Shown: positions 28,102-37,540, numbered from the stretch's first letter. The stretch is 64,000 nucleotides of DNA from Sphingobacteriales bacterium (GCA_027486795.1 JAIXOI010000048.1:124001-188000); one strand, 5' to 3'. Numbers and translations: made by a program. The notes: generated from the sequence alone by a model not told the origin.

Positions 28102-28662
28102 ATGTCCTGGTATAACGCATTTAAAGAGTACTTTTTCCGGCGGAGTCTAAGTCGCGAAACTGCCCAACAAGAACGTTTGGGCGAAATAAGAAATTATACT
28201 AACTCAAGGTACATTGGCATTTGGTTTGACGGCAGCAACCGCGAAAATTTTACGGTCATTGATGCTTTAGCCCGCAAACTAGCCAGTAAAGGCAAAAAAG
28301 TTGAAATATTGGGTTATGTTGGCAAAGTAAAAAAAGAAGAGAAAATTAAGTTTGATTACATAGAGCCACATAGAATTAGCTGGGCTGGTGTACCCGATGC
28401 CAATACGCAAGAAATATGGGCCAAAATACCTTACGATTTGTTACTTTGCCTGCATACCAAACCTTGCAAACCGCTGGAGTACTTGGCAAGCCTAAGTGGT
28501 GCAAAATGTAGGGTAGGAAGGTATGCGACCGATACAATTGACTGTTACGATCTTATGGTATCATTGCTGCCCGAAAATGACTTGCCACAAATGATAAAAC
28601 AAGTAGACCAATTGCTTACCGAAATAAACAAAAACCAACAACAAAATGTCGCAGCAATTTAG
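28102..28662 (+). CDS. DUF6913-like conserved protein
   Basis: 186 residues of a Bacteroidota-specific type usually found just before dapA. The fold appears alpha/beta: RYIGIWFDGSNRENFTVIDAL, then KKVEILGYVG, DYIEPHRISWAGVPDA, and KIPYDLLLCLHTKPCKPLEYLASL followed by AKCRVGRYATDTIDCYDLMV. The pattern of a hydrophobic strand, DLL(L/I)CL and a closing DLM(I/V) resembles nucleotide-binding proteins, but no catalytic motif is clear. It overlaps dapA by 17 bases, so it leads the operon. Function unknown. Confidence 0.8.
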   Translation: MSWYNAFKEYFFRRSLSRETAQQERLGEIRNYTNSRYIGIWFDGSNRENFTVIDALARKLASKGKKVEILGYVGKVKKEEKIKFDYIEPHRISWAGVPDANTQEIWAKIPYDLLLCLHTKPCKPLEYLASLSGAKCRVGRYATDTIDCYDLMVSLLPENDLPQMIKQVDQLLTEINKNQQQNVAAI

Positions 28663-29536
28663 AGGCACCGGAATAGCGCTGGTGACGCCTTTCAACGAGG
28701 ATGGAAGCATTGATTTTGAAGGACTTAGGAAAGTAATTGAGCACGACATAAAGGGAGGTGTAGAGTATTTAGTTTCGTTGGGCACTACCGGCGAGACTGC
28801 AACCTTAAATAAAGACGAAAAATTACAAGTACTGCGCTTTACCGCCGAAGTGGTAAACAAACGCGTGCCATTGGTAGCAGGCTTCGGTGGCAATGACACC
28901 CGCGAATTGGTAGAGGCAATTAAAGGATTTGATTTTGTTGGCTACGACGCCCTTCTCTCGGCTAGCCCATATTACAATAAGCCAACTCAAGAGGGCATTT
29001 ACCAACATTACAAAGCAGTGGCTGAAGCATCGCCAGTACCGGTAATTTTGTATAACGTGCCTGGGCGAACCTCATCAAACGTTACGGCCGAAACAACTTT
29101 GCGCTTGGCTCGCGATTTTAAAAACATAATTGCCGTTAAAGAAGCATCTGGCAACTTTGATCAAGTAATGCAAATTATCAAAAATAAACCCGATGGCTTT
29201 TTAGTTATAAGTGGAGACGACCTAATTACGCTGCCATTAATAGCCTGTGGTGCAGATGGAGTTATTTCGGTAGTAGGCAACGCTATGCCAGCCTACTTTT
29301 CGGAAATGGTGCGACTGGCATTACAGGGAGACTTTATTGCTGCACGCAAACTTCATTATAAACTAACCGATCTAACAAATTTATTGTTTGTGGAAGGAAA
29401 TCCGGGTGGCGTAAAAACAGTGCTGCAACTTCAAGGAATATGCACCAACCAAGTAAGGTTGCCGCTTTGGCGCATAAGTAATGAGCTTGCCAAAAAGTTA
29501 GAAGCTGAGCTACATATAATAAACCAAGCACAATAA
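28646..29536 (+). CDS. dapA: 4-hydroxy-tetrahydrodipicolinate synthase
   Basis: 296 residues, usual length. It condenses pyruvate with aspartate semialdehyde in the lysine/diaminopimelate pathway, as a cytosolic TIM barrel. The Schiff-base lysine is Lys165 (IIAVKEASGN), the catalytic triad members Tyr136 (ILYNVPGRT) and Thr47/Thr48 (SLGTTGET) are present, and GDDL marks the substrate pocket. Start ATG 28646 lies within the end of the upstream gene. Confidence 0.97.
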   Translation: MSQQFRGTGIALVTPFNEDGSIDFEGLRKVIEHDIKGGVEYLVSLGTTGETATLNKDEKLQVLRFTAEVVNKRVPLVAGFGGNDTRELVEAIKGFDFVGYDALLSASPYYNKPTQEGIYQHYKAVAEASPVPVILYNVPGRTSSNVTAETTLRLARDFKNIIAVKEASGNFDQVMQIIKNKPDGFLVISGDDLITLPLIACGADGVISVVGNAMPAYFSEMVRLALQGDFIAARKLHYKLTDLTNLLFVEGNPGGVKTVLQLQGICTNQVRLPLWRISNELAKKLEAELHIINQAQ

Positions 29537-29593
29537 CCGTTAGGTTGCAATCCAAGAGCCCAAATCTCTTTTTACGCTCTGAAGAAAATACGC

Positions 29594-29601
29594 TAATTTT
29601 G
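29594..29601 (+). promoter_or_regulatory. Internal -7 box (TAatTTTG) before bamD
   Basis: TAATTTTG ends six bases before the first of two GTG codons (29608, 29611). It suggests bamD and the genes after it also have their own promoter, and it argues against the longer TTG start at 29545. Confidence 0.6.
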
Positions 29602-29610
29602 CAAACTGTG

Positions 29611-30438
29611 GTGAACAAAAGTATATACGCCTTACTGCTGTCAGTTTTTATACTGCTTGGCTCTTCGTGTGCCGATAGCTACCAAAAGGTAGTAAAAAGT
29701 ACCGATTTCAATTACAAGCTTAGCAAAGCAAACGAGTACTACGAGAAGGGAGCATACTCCAAAGCCATCCCTATTTACGAGGAGTTGATTCCGGTATTTA
29801 AAGGCACCAAAAATATTGATGAGTTGTACTTTAAGTACGCCATGAGCCATTACAACGAGGCCAATTATTTGATTGCTGGTTTCCATTTCAAAAACATCAG
29901 CGATAACTACGGTCTAAGCCCTTTTGCCGAAGAATGCTTGTATATGACCGCACAGTGTGATTATCAAATGTCGGCCGAAGTACCTTTAGACCAAACTTAT
30001 ACTGACAAGGCAATACAATCATTTCAATTGTACATCAATAGCTACCCAAATACCACAAGGCTTGACGATTGTAACCTGAAGATTGGGCAAATGAGGCGCA
30101 AACTAGAGCTCAAAGCACTTAGTGCTGCTGAACTTTATTTACGAACCAGACATTACAAAGCAGCAGCAGTTTCGTTTTCGAACATTCTAGTTGATTTTCC
30201 GGATACAAAAGATGCTGAAAAGATTTCATACAGTATCGTAAAAAGTTACTTTCTGTATGCCGAAAACAGTATCTACGAAAAACAAAAGGAGCGCTACGAA
30301 GCAGTTTTAGAGAGCTATAACAATTTGGCGCGCCGATACGCAAATAGTGTGTACCTTAACGATGCAAAAAAATATTACGACCAAGCAACCATTAAACTAG
30401 AAGAAATTAGAAAGGCGCTTGAGTCGGCTAAATCCTGA
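29611..30438 (+). CDS. bamD: Outer membrane assembly lipoprotein BamD
   Basis: 275 residues from GTG 29611 (29608 is equally possible). The signal VNKSIYALLLSVFILLGSSC ends in a lipobox with Cys at position 20. Five TPR-like helical hairpins follow, starting FNYKLSKANEYYEKGAYSKAI and ending with a charged KYYDQATIKLEEIRKALESA helix. BamD binds BamA on the periplasmic face of the outer membrane and helps fold beta-barrel proteins. The dapA-bamD-rpoZ-coaBC order is typical of Bacteroidota. Confidence 0.9.
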   Translation: MNKSIYALLLSVFILLGSSCADSYQKVVKSTDFNYKLSKANEYYEKGAYSKAIPIYEELIPVFKGTKNIDELYFKYAMSHYNEANYLIAGFHFKNISDNYGLSPFAEECLYMTAQCDYQMSAEVPLDQTYTDKAIQSFQLYINSYPNTTRLDDCNLKIGQMRRKLELKALSAAELYLRTRHYKAAAVSFSNILVDFPDTKDAEKISYSIVKSYFLYAENSIYEKQKERYEAVLESYNNLARRYANSVYLNDAKKYYDQATIKLEEIRKALESAKS

Positions 30439-30441
30439 GTT

Positions 30442-30771
30442 ATGAAGAAGAACCAATTGATGGGCATACAGCCTAACGTAGAAACCCGCGACCTAAACCA
30501 AATTGCCGCTCAAAGCGGAGGCAATCTTTTTGAGTCGCTGGTAATTATTGCAAAACGCTCTAACCAGATCAATGCTAAGTTGAAAGAAGAGTTGCACGCA
30601 AAGCTTAATGAATTTGCGAGCAGCAACGATAACTTGGAAGAGGTGTTTGAAAACCGCGAGCAAATTGAGATAAGCAAATACTACGAAAAGTTGCCTAACC
30701 CGGTTATTATTGCTTTGGACGAATTTAAGAACGACGAGATTTACTACCGTCGTGCTGACGAACAAGCCTAA
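30442..30771 (+). CDS. rpoZ: RNA polymerase omega subunit
   Basis: 109 residues of the Bacteroidota omega type. The central RNLF-equivalent reads GGNLFESLVIIAKRSNQI, matching the omega helix that contacts beta prime, followed by a helical KLKEELHAKLNEF stretch and a C-terminal VIIALDEFKNDEIYYRR. It is longer than E. coli omega and weakly similar outside the central helix, as is normal in this phylum. Placed 3 bases after bamD and 9 before coaBC. Confidence 0.88.
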   Translation: MKKNQLMGIQPNVETRDLNQIAAQSGGNLFESLVIIAKRSNQINAKLKEELHAKLNEFASSNDNLEEVFENREQIEISKYYEKLPNPVIIALDEFKNDEIYYRRADEQA

Positions 30772-30780
30772 TAACACCCT

Positions 30781-31983
30781 ATGCTGGCGGGAAAAAACAT
30801 ATTGCTGTGCGTAACTGGCAGCATTGCCGCCTACAAATCTGCCATATTGGTGCGTTTGTTGGTTAGGCAAGGGGCTAATGTTAAGGTTATAATGACCCAA
30901 GCGGCACAGCAATTTATTTCCCCGTTAACACTGTCCACGCTAAGCAAAAACCCAGTGTTTACCCAATATGCCGACGAAAAAGGTAATTGGAACAGTCACG
31001 TAGAACTTGGCTTATGGGCCAATGTAATGCTGGTTGCACCCGCCTCGGCCAACACTTTGGCTAAAATGGCCAATGGTATTTGTGATAACTTACTTACTGC
31101 TACGTACCTATCGGCACGCTGCCCAGTTGCGGTATCTCCAGCAATGGATTTGGATATGTACCAGCACCCAACTACACTGAACAACCTTGCTAAGCTTCGT
31201 AGTTATGGCAATTTGGTTGTTCCAGCTAAATTTGGAGAGCTAGCCAGTGGATTGGTAGGTGAAGGCCGTATGGCCGAACCAGAAGAAATCATTGCCTTTT
31301 TGGAAGAAGAAGTTTTCGCTCTTGAACAAGAAACTCTAAAAGGCAAGACCGTATTGATTACTGCTGGTCCAACTATGGAGCCCATTGATCCTGTGCGCTA
31401 TATAAGCAACCACTCCACCGGAAAAATGGGGTTTGCATTAGCGCAGCAATTTTTGCGCTTCGGGGCCAAAGTAACCCTCATCAAAGGTCCTACAACTACC
31501 CAACCTACCTTACACGCCAACCTTAACATTATTGAAGTAAGCACGGCATCGGAAATGTTTGATGCAGTTACCCGCGAGTTTGAAGGAAAAGATATTACCG
31601 TTATGGCTGCTGCCGTAGCAGACTACACTCCGGCGGAAGTATCGGGCAAGAAAATTAAAAAAGACGGCCACGTACTTGAGCTTCAACTGGTAAAAACCCG
31701 CGATATATTGGCTGAAATTGGCAGAATCAAAAAAACAGGGCAAATACTAGTAGGTTTTGCTCTGGAAACCAATGACGAAGAGAAACACGCGCTGGAAAAG
31801 CTTAAAAAGAAAAACCTCGATATCATTGTGCTCAATTCGCTTCGCGATAGCGGTGCGGGATTTGGCCACGATACCAACCAAGTAACTTTGCTGGACAATA
31901 AAGGCGGCAAAAAACAGTTTGAGTTAAAAAATAAAACAGCAGTAGCATTAGATATTGTTAAAGCCATTACTGAGCAACTATAA
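30781..31983 (+). CDS. coaBC: Bifunctional CoaBC
   Basis: 400 residues catalysing phosphopantothenoylcysteine synthesis and decarboxylation for coenzyme A. The CoaC flavoprotein half (1-180) has VTGSIAAYKS, His73 (NSHVELGLWAN), and PASANTLAKMANGI. The CoaB half (about 185-400) shows TAGPTMEPIDPVRYISNHSTGKMG (split by its family spacing) and AAVADY and KIKKD. Odd point: the E. coli ACGD motif with its catalytic Cys reads LASGL here, and PxMN reads PAMDLDMY, so two canonical CoaC residues differ; I believe this variant is shared by relatives. Confidence 0.94.
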   Translation: MLAGKNILLCVTGSIAAYKSAILVRLLVRQGANVKVIMTQAAQQFISPLTLSTLSKNPVFTQYADEKGNWNSHVELGLWANVMLVAPASANTLAKMANGICDNLLTATYLSARCPVAVSPAMDLDMYQHPTTLNNLAKLRSYGNLVVPAKFGELASGLVGEGRMAEPEEIIAFLEEEVFALEQETLKGKTVLITAGPTMEPIDPVRYISNHSTGKMGFALAQQFLRFGAKVTLIKGPTTTQPTLHANLNIIEVSTASEMFDAVTREFEGKDITVMAAAVADYTPAEVSGKKIKKDGHVLELQLVKTRDILAEIGRIKKTGQILVGFALETNDEEKHALEKLKKKNLDIIVLNSLRDSGAGFGHDTNQVTLLDNKGGKKQFELKNKTAVALDIVKAITEQL

Positions 31984-31985
31984 CT

Positions 31986-32894
31986 ATGGGAAAGTTTCTA
32001 GGCATTTTTTGGCTGTTGATGATATCAGTTAGCGCACAAGCCCAAGAATTGAATTGCAAAGTTCAAGTGGTGGCCTCTAAAATTACCACCACCGACCCTA
32101 AAGTGTTTAAAAACCTAGAGACCACCATTTACGAGTTTTTGAACAACCGAAAATGGACCGGAGATAACTTCAAACCCGAAGAACGCATTGATTGCAGCCT
32201 GATCATAAACATCACTGAAGACTTAGGAGGCAACAACTATAAGGCTACCGCCAATATCGCGCTTTCGCGCACGGCATACAGCACAAGCTACAACTCACCT
32301 TTGTTAAACTACGCCGACGGTAACTTCAATTTTACCTTTGCCGAGTTTGAGCCTGTGCAGTTCAACGATAATGTATTCAATAGCAACCTAGCTTCGCTAT
32401 TGGCTTACTGGTCGTATATACTAATCGGTATGGACTATGATACCTATTCGCCAAAAGGGGGTACGCCATATTTCAACAAAGCGCTTACTATCCTCAACAA
32501 TGTACCCCAAAGCCTTGCCGGCGACCAAGGTACCGGTTGGAAACCATTTGACGGAAACCGAAACCGCAGTATTCTGTTGGATGAGATATTGAAACCGAGG
32601 TTGGAAGTGATACGTGAAGTAGCTTACGAATACCACCGCAAAGGCATTGATGTAATGTTCGAAAACGCCAACGGTGGCCGTGCGACCATTTTGGCTGCCT
32701 TGAAAAAAATGGAACGCCTGGCCGAAAGCGACCCAAACTCAATGGTATTGCAACTATTTTTCGATGCAAAACGTGCCGAGCTCATCAGCATGTTTACCAA
32801 AGCCCCTCCAGCAGAGCGCAACGATGCCTACAACGTATTGGTAAAACTGGATGGCAAAAAAACCGAAATGTACAACCAAATGAAGAAAGGCTAG
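31986..32894 (+). CDS. porD: PorD/DUF4835, type IX secretion accessory protein
   Basis: 302 residues. Signal peptide MGKFLGIFWLLMISVSAQAQ, then ELNCKVQVVASKITTTD and the family blocks ETTIYEFLNNRKWTGDNF, PLLNYADGNFNFTFAEFEP, LASLLAYWSYILIGMDYDTYSPKGG and RGRS-equivalent GNRNRSILLDEILKPRLEV. DUF4835 proteins include PorD, a periplasmic component needed for type IX secretion in Porphyromonas; the assignment rests on family recognition. It closes the 28102-32894 operon and its product is consistent with the four T9SS cargo genes in this window. Confidence 0.85.
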   Translation: MGKFLGIFWLLMISVSAQAQELNCKVQVVASKITTTDPKVFKNLETTIYEFLNNRKWTGDNFKPEERIDCSLIINITEDLGGNNYKATANIALSRTAYSTSYNSPLLNYADGNFNFTFAEFEPVQFNDNVFNSNLASLLAYWSYILIGMDYDTYSPKGGTPYFNKALTILNNVPQSLAGDQGTGWKPFDGNRNRSILLDEILKPRLEVIREVAYEYHRKGIDVMFENANGGRATILAALKKMERLAESDPNSMVLQLFFDAKRAELISMFTKAPPAERNDAYNVLVKLDGKKTEMYNQMKKG

Positions 32895-32896
32895 GT

Positions 32897-32987
32897 AATT
32901 TGAAAATTAGCCAATTTGGAAATTTGAAAATGAAATAACTGCTGCACTAATCATTTTCAAATTAGCACATTTCCAAATTTTCAGATT
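32897..32987. repeat. AATTTG inverted-repeat element, copy D
   Basis: It sits exactly between two convergent stop codons (porD ending 32894 and the MATE gene ending 32987). Left arm AATTTGAAAATTAGCCAATTTGG, right arm ending TTTCCAAATTTTCAGATT. Confidence 0.88.
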
Positions 32988-34333
32988 TAGTTTGTCAACC
33001 GCTTGGTTAGTAAGGTAAACCTTACAAAGAAAGCTACTCCTGCCAAGGTAAGCCCAGTTAAATACCCATACCATATACCCGGTGGGCCAAAACCCAATAC
33101 AAAGGCAAAAATGTAACTGCTTGGTAGTGCTATAACCCAGTAACATACAAATGCCATCCACATGGGTTTCTCCACATCGCCTAGGCCACGCAGGCACGAT
33201 ATACCCACCATTTGCAACCCATCGCTCAACTGAAACAAAGCAGCTACCACCAGCAGCCCTGAGGCTATGGCAGCCACCTCAGTGTCATTCTCGTTTATAA
33301 AGTAGGTGGGCAGTACATCCCTAAAAACGGCAAAGCCAATGGCGGTGAAGCCCATAAACACCAACACCAACCTAAAAGCCGCGTAACCTGCCTTGCGTAG
33401 TTGTACATATTGTTGCTGCCCTTTAAGATTACTGAGTATAATAGTAGCAGCAGTACCTATACCGCTGGCCGCCAAAAATGTGGTGGCTGCCAATGTAATG
33501 GCTATTTGGTGTGCCGATTGGGGCACTTTACCCAACCAACCCATCATGATAGCACCGAGTGCAAAGGTGGCTACCTCCATAAAAAACTGCAATCCGATGG
33601 GTAAACCAACCCTGCCCAACTCACTAAGTACCGCCCAATCTGGTTTAAACTTGGAGAAACCCTGAAAATAGAAGCGCAACTCGGTATGCCAATACATATA
33701 CAGCGCTAGGCCAACGAACATAAATATGCGGGCAATTAAAGTGGCCAAACCTGCCCCTTCAGCTCCCATTGGCTCAATGCCCAAAGCACCAAAAATGAAT
33801 ACATAATTGAGGCCAACGTTGAGTAAGTTGCCCAACAAGCTTACCAACATTGGCGGAACGGTTTTGCCCATGCCCTCTAAAAACTGCTTTAAACCCGAAA
33901 AGGCCATTACCGGGAGTGTTGAGCAGGCAATGTAAAAATAAAAAGGGGCAGCAACCTTTACCACATCGGCCTCTTGCCCCATGTAAGGCATTAAAGGAAT
34001 CAGAGCCAAATTGAGTACTGTAAGCAGTGCACCCACCAAAACATAAAACAACAAGCCTTGCTGCATCAAACTGCGACACTTAGTAAGATTGTTGCTGCCA
34101 TAGGCTTGCCCAACCATAGTAGTTATACCTAAGCTAAGCCCAATGCCGAAAATAAACAGGAACATAAACACGTTGGTAGCAAACGCCACACCCGCCAACT
34201 CGGTTTTGCCCAACTGGCCTACCATAGCTGTATCGGCCATACCCGTCATCATATGGCCCACCTGCCCCAAGCTGATAGGAACGGCCAACAAAATGAGCTT
34301 TTTGTAATAATTTCTGCTTTCGGCGGAGAACAT
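32987..34333 (-). CDS. MATE family multidrug/sodium exporter
   Basis: 448 residues with twelve hydrophobic segments in two symmetric halves. Family marks include AVPISLGQVGHMMTGMADTAM at the start, LSLGITTMVGQAYGSNNL, and LPIGLQFFMEVATFALGAIMM opening the second half. MATE proteins extrude cationic or aromatic compounds against Na+ or H+ gradients in the inner membrane; NorM-like by overall look. Start ATG 34333. It diverges from the small gene at 34461 and converges with porD. Confidence 0.92.
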   Translation of the reverse strand: MFSAESRNYYKKLILLAVPISLGQVGHMMTGMADTAMVGQLGKTELAGVAFATNVFMFLFIFGIGLSLGITTMVGQAYGSNNLTKCRSLMQQGLLFYVLVGALLTVLNLALIPLMPYMGQEADVVKVAAPFYFYIACSTLPVMAFSGLKQFLEGMGKTVPPMLVSLLGNLLNVGLNYVFIFGALGIEPMGAEGAGLATLIARIFMFVGLALYMYWHTELRFYFQGFSKFKPDWAVLSELGRVGLPIGLQFFMEVATFALGAIMMGWLGKVPQSAHQIAITLAATTFLAASGIGTAATIILSNLKGQQQYVQLRKAGYAAFRLVLVFMGFTAIGFAVFRDVLPTYFINENDTEVAAIASGLLVVAALFQLSDGLQMVGISCLRGLGDVEKPMWMAFVCYWVIALPSSYIFAFVLGFGPPGIWYGYLTGLTLAGVAFFVRFTLLTKRLTN

Positions 34334-34460
34334 AGGTATAGGTAATCGTTGATAAATTCAAATCGGTTGCCAATGGCAAAAACAATTTTTTCTGGCGGGC
34401 AAAGTTATTACTTTCATGTGGGAATAAACCACCCAAAGCCCAAGACTTAAAATATAGGCA

Positions 34461-34838
34461 ATGTTGCAAGTAGATTGGAGACTGGCAGAAACGAAGGCAA
34501 TGGAGCTGTACCCACGGTATAAGCAAGGTATGCCCTATAGTGAATTGGAAGCAGAGCTAAGTGCGCAAGGATTGGATAAAACCACCATCAACTATATAAC
34601 AGAAGCATTAGAAAAAAAATATTGGGAAGAGCATGGCAAAGGCGTTAATGTACCGTTACTTGTTACCTCTATAACAGTAGCTGTAGTATTTGTAATTGGC
34701 CTGTCCCTGCTGTTCGAAACTGGAAACATCCTGTTCATTGCAGCTGGTATGGTTTTACTATTTGTGGTCGTAAGGCTTATCATGCGCAGCAAAGGCGAAA
34801 GCCAAAACACCCGACAACGTTGGGTTGAAAAAGAATAA
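34461..34838 (+). CDS. Small protein with two membrane spans, unknown
   Basis: 125 residues. The N-terminal about 60 residues are helical and charged (LAETKAMELYPRYKQGMPYS, LSAQGLDKTTINYITEALEKK), reminiscent of a helix-turn-helix-like repeat but without a signature. Two hydrophobic segments follow at about 64-85 and 88-107, then a short basic tail. It precedes proB by 55 bases, but proB has its own -7 box. Not recognised. Confidence 0.65.
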   Translation: MLQVDWRLAETKAMELYPRYKQGMPYSELEAELSAQGLDKTTINYITEALEKKYWEEHGKGVNVPLLVTSITVAVVFVIGLSLLFETGNILFIAAGMVLLFVVVRLIMRSKGESQNTRQRWVEKE

Positions 34839-34866
34839 ATAGCCATAAAGCATTAACCAAAACCGT

Positions 34867-34874
34867 TAACTTTG
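34867..34874 (+). promoter_or_regulatory. -7 box for proB (TAacTTTG)
   Basis: TAACTTTG, 19 bases before the proB ATG. Confidence 0.6.
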
Positions 34875-34893
34875 CAGGCTTAACCAAAGCATT

Positions 34894-35979
34894 ATGGCAT
34901 CAAGGTTTGCTAAGAAGATTGTAGTAAAGGTAGGATCCAACGTTATTACTCGCGCCGATGGCCTGCCCGACGAGGAGCGCATGGCGCAGTTAGTGGCACA
35001 AATTGCCCAACTAAATAAACAAAACATAAGTGTGGTATTGGTTTCGTCGGGTGCGGTAGCCTCAGGCCGAAGCGTTATTACCATAAAAGATAAAACCGAT
35101 ACCGTGGCTGCCCGCCAACAACTAGCAGCCGTAGGGCAAATAAAGCTCATCAACACCTACTCTACCCTATTTGCAAAGCAAGACATTGTTTGCGCTCAAG
35201 TGCTAGTTACCAAAGGCGATTTTCGCGACCGCAGGCACTACTTGAATATGAAAAGCTGCGTAAACAACCTGCTAGAGAACCAAATAGTGCCGGTAGTAAA
35301 CGAGAACGACGTAATAGCAGTTACGGAGCTTATGTTTACGGACAACGACGAGCTCAGCGCTCTGATTGCCTCCATGATTGATGCCGATGCCTTGATATTG
35401 CTAACCAGCGTAGATGGCCTTTACAACGGCAACCCCACCGACCCAAATTCGCAGCTGATACCATTGATTGATAAAGCCAAGGTAGACTTTTCATTTATCA
35501 GCACCGAGCGTTCCAACTTTGGCCGGGGCGGAATGATAACCAAGGCCCGCATGGCACATAAGCTAGCAAAAGTGGGAGTGGCGGTGCACATAGCCAATGG
35601 CAAAAAGGACAACATACTGCTCGATGTGCTAGGTGGTAAAGCCGTAGGCACCACTTTTACACCACACAAATCGGCTTCGCAACTGAAGCGATGGGTGGCC
35701 AATACGGAGGGTTTCGCGCATGGGGCTGTATATGTGAACCAAGGAGCACACAATGCGCTAATTAATACAGGCAAAGCCATCAGCCTATTGCCAGTAGGCA
35801 TAACGAAAATTGACGGGTTGTTCGAAAAGGGGGATGTGGTAAGGATATTGACCGAAAAGGGCGAGCCTATCGGTATGGGCGTTGCCAAATATAGCTCTAC
35901 AAAAGCCCTAGAGCGCCTCGGCCAAAAAGGCCAACCACCATTGGTGCACTATGATTATCTTTATTTAAACGATGTTTAA
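34894..35979 (+). CDS. proB: Glutamate 5-kinase
   Basis: 361 residues: an amino-acid kinase domain (about 1-255) and a C-terminal PUA domain (about 275-355). It phosphorylates glutamate at the start of proline synthesis and is feedback-inhibited by proline in characterised members. Seen: KKIVVKVGSNVIT, VLVSSGAVASGRSV, VNENDVIAV, TDNDELSALIASMIDADALILLT, and the GRGGMITKARMAHKL loop. The pair proB-proA is in the usual order with an unusual 118-base spacer. Confidence 0.95.
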   Translation: MASRFAKKIVVKVGSNVITRADGLPDEERMAQLVAQIAQLNKQNISVVLVSSGAVASGRSVITIKDKTDTVAARQQLAAVGQIKLINTYSTLFAKQDIVCAQVLVTKGDFRDRRHYLNMKSCVNNLLENQIVPVVNENDVIAVTELMFTDNDELSALIASMIDADALILLTSVDGLYNGNPTDPNSQLIPLIDKAKVDFSFISTERSNFGRGGMITKARMAHKLAKVGVAVHIANGKKDNILLDVLGGKAVGTTFTPHKSASQLKRWVANTEGFAHGAVYVNQGAHNALINTGKAISLLPVGITKIDGLFEKGDVVRILTEKGEPIGMGVAKYSSTKALERLGQKGQPPLVHYDYLYLNDV

Positions 35980-35996
35980 AAGGGCGGAAGCTGGAT

Positions 35997-36020
35997 GTCA
36001 CTCTGAGCTTGTCGAAGAGC
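35997..36020. repeat. CTCTGAGCTTGTCGAAGAG dispersed palindromic repeat
   Basis: A 19-base imperfect palindrome preceded by GTCA, in the proB-proA gap. Near-identical CTGAGCTTGTCGAAG elements are, to my knowledge, scattered through many unrelated bacterial genomes. Confidence 0.7.
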
Positions 36021-36097
36021 GCGCGCGCTGGCCTATTGGGCTGAGCAGTTAAATCCAAAACCGATTGTAATCTTTAAACAAACTAAGAACCTGCATT

Positions 36098-37357
36098 GTG
36101 TCAATAGAAAATACCATCATTACCCAACTACAACAAACCCGAAAGGCTAGCACGCTTTTTAACATGCTACCTTTGGAGACGATAAACAGCGTACTATTGC
36201 AAATAGCTGATGCCGCCGAAGCGCAGACCCATACCCTGTTGGCCGAAAACCAAAAGGACTTAAACCTTATGGACCCCGCCGACCCGAAATACGACCGCCT
36301 GAAACTGACCGAAAACCGCATAAAAGGGATAGCAGACGACATACGCAATGTGGTTACTTTAGATTACCCCGTTGGTAAAACACTATTGCAAAAGACCTTG
36401 CCAAATGGCCTGCACCTAAGCAAAGTAACAGTGCCTTTAGGGGTTGTGGGCGTTATCTACGAATCGAGGCCGAATGTAACGTTTGATGTGTTTTCGTTGT
36501 GCTTTAAATCGGGCAATGCTTGTGTTTTGAAAGGCAGCCGCGATGCAGCCCATAGCAACGAAGCCATTGCAAAGCTCATATCCGATGTCCTGATACAAAA
36601 CGACATCAACCCAAATATACTATACCTGATGCCGCCCGATCGCGAAGCCACCGAGGTGCTGCTACAGGCTGTTGATTATATTGACGTACTGATACCCCGT
36701 GGCAGCCAAGGGCTGATTAACTTTGTACGCGACAACGCCAAAGTGCCCGTAATAGAAACCGGCGCCGGTATTGTGCATACTTACTTTGATGCCAGCGCCG
36801 ATTTGGTAAAAGGCTTAGCAATTATTGACAACGCTAAAACCCGCAGGGTGAGCGTTTGCAATGCCCTCGATTGCTTAATAATGCATAGCAGCCGCTTGGC
36901 CGATTTGCCAGCCATAGCCACTCCGTTAGCCGAAAAAGGCGTACTCATTTATTCCGATGAACGAGCTTATAAAGTGCTGAAAGGCTTTTACCCAGAGGCT
37001 TTGTTACAACCTGCTAATGCTGAATCGTTCGGTACGGAGTTTCTTGCTATGGCCATGTCCGTTAAAACGGTGGATAGTTTGCAAGAGGCACTGGAACACA
37101 TCAGCGCCTACAGCTCTAAGCACAGTGAGGCCATTATTGCCGAGGATAAAGCCACCATAGACTACTTCCTAAAAAACGTAGATGCCGCTGCTGTTTACGC
37201 AAACGCCTCTACAGCCTTTACCGACGGCGCACAGTTTGGGCTAGGTGCCGAAATAGGCATCAGTACCCAAAAAACCCACGCCCGCGGCCCCATGGCCCTA
37301 GCCGAACTAACCAGCTATAAATGGATAATTGAAGGTAATGGGCAAATAAGGGCTTAA
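36098..37357 (+). CDS. proA: Glutamate-5-semialdehyde dehydrogenase
   Basis: 419 residues, the second step of proline synthesis, reducing glutamyl phosphate with NADPH. Start is GTG 36098 ([18 protein letters not shown]); no ATG is available upstream in frame. Family blocks: [47 protein letters not shown], and the catalytic-Cys segment [14 protein letters not shown]. The C terminus [20 protein letters not shown] is canonical. It should act directly on the ProB product. Confidence 0.95.
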   Translation: MSIENTIITQLQQTRKASTLFNMLPLETINSVLLQIADAAEAQTHTLLAENQKDLNLMDPADPKYDRLKLTENRIKGIADDIRNVVTLDYPVGKTLLQKTLPNGLHLSKVTVPLGVVGVIYESRPNVTFDVFSLCFKSGNACVLKGSRDAAHSNEAIAKLISDVLIQNDINPNILYLMPPDREATEVLLQAVDYIDVLIPRGSQGLINFVRDNAKVPVIETGAGIVHTYFDASADLVKGLAIIDNAKTRRVSVCNALDCLIMHSSRLADLPAIATPLAEKGVLIYSDERAYKVLKGFYPEALLQPANAESFGTEFLAMAMSVKTVDSLQEALEHISAYSSKHSEAIIAEDKATIDYFLKNVDAAAVYANASTAFTDGAQFGLGAEIGISTQKTHARGPMALAELTSYKWIIEGNGQIRA

Positions 37358-37360
37358 AGG

Positions 37361-37409
37361 ATGTACGATTTTAGAAGTACGATGTACGACGTACGAAGTA
37401 CAATGTGCC
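37361..37409. repeat. Heptamer tandem array (GTACGAA word)
   Basis: Degenerate copies of GTACGAT/GTACGAA/GTACAAT after the proA stop, ending TGTGCC; same ending as the array at 37506. Confidence 0.85.
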
Positions 37410-37448
37410 TTGATGTTAAGATTATATAGCGCTAATCGACTACGAACC

Positions 37449-37483
37449 ATCGACCAACGGAGTTTTGTCGTCCAGGAAGTGAG
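37449..37483. repeat. 35-base direct repeat, copy 1
   Basis: Matches 37593-37627 with one mismatch (C/T). The core CGACCAACGGAGTTTTGTCG is itself bounded by a CGAC/GTCG inverted repeat. Confidence 0.85.
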
Positions 37484-37505
37484 TATTGGTGTGAGTTGTG
37501 GAAAG

Positions 37506-37540
37506 ATGTACAAAGTACAATGTACAAGGTACGATGTGCC
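37506..37540. repeat. Heptamer tandem array (GTACAAA word)
   Basis: TGTACAA, AGTACAA, TGTACAA, GGTACGA in tandem, ending TGTGCC. Confidence 0.85.

Noticed and set aside
34592-34846. 84-codon minus-strand ORF opposite the 34461 gene
   Set aside because: It only mirrors the membrane-helix codons of the plus-strand gene.
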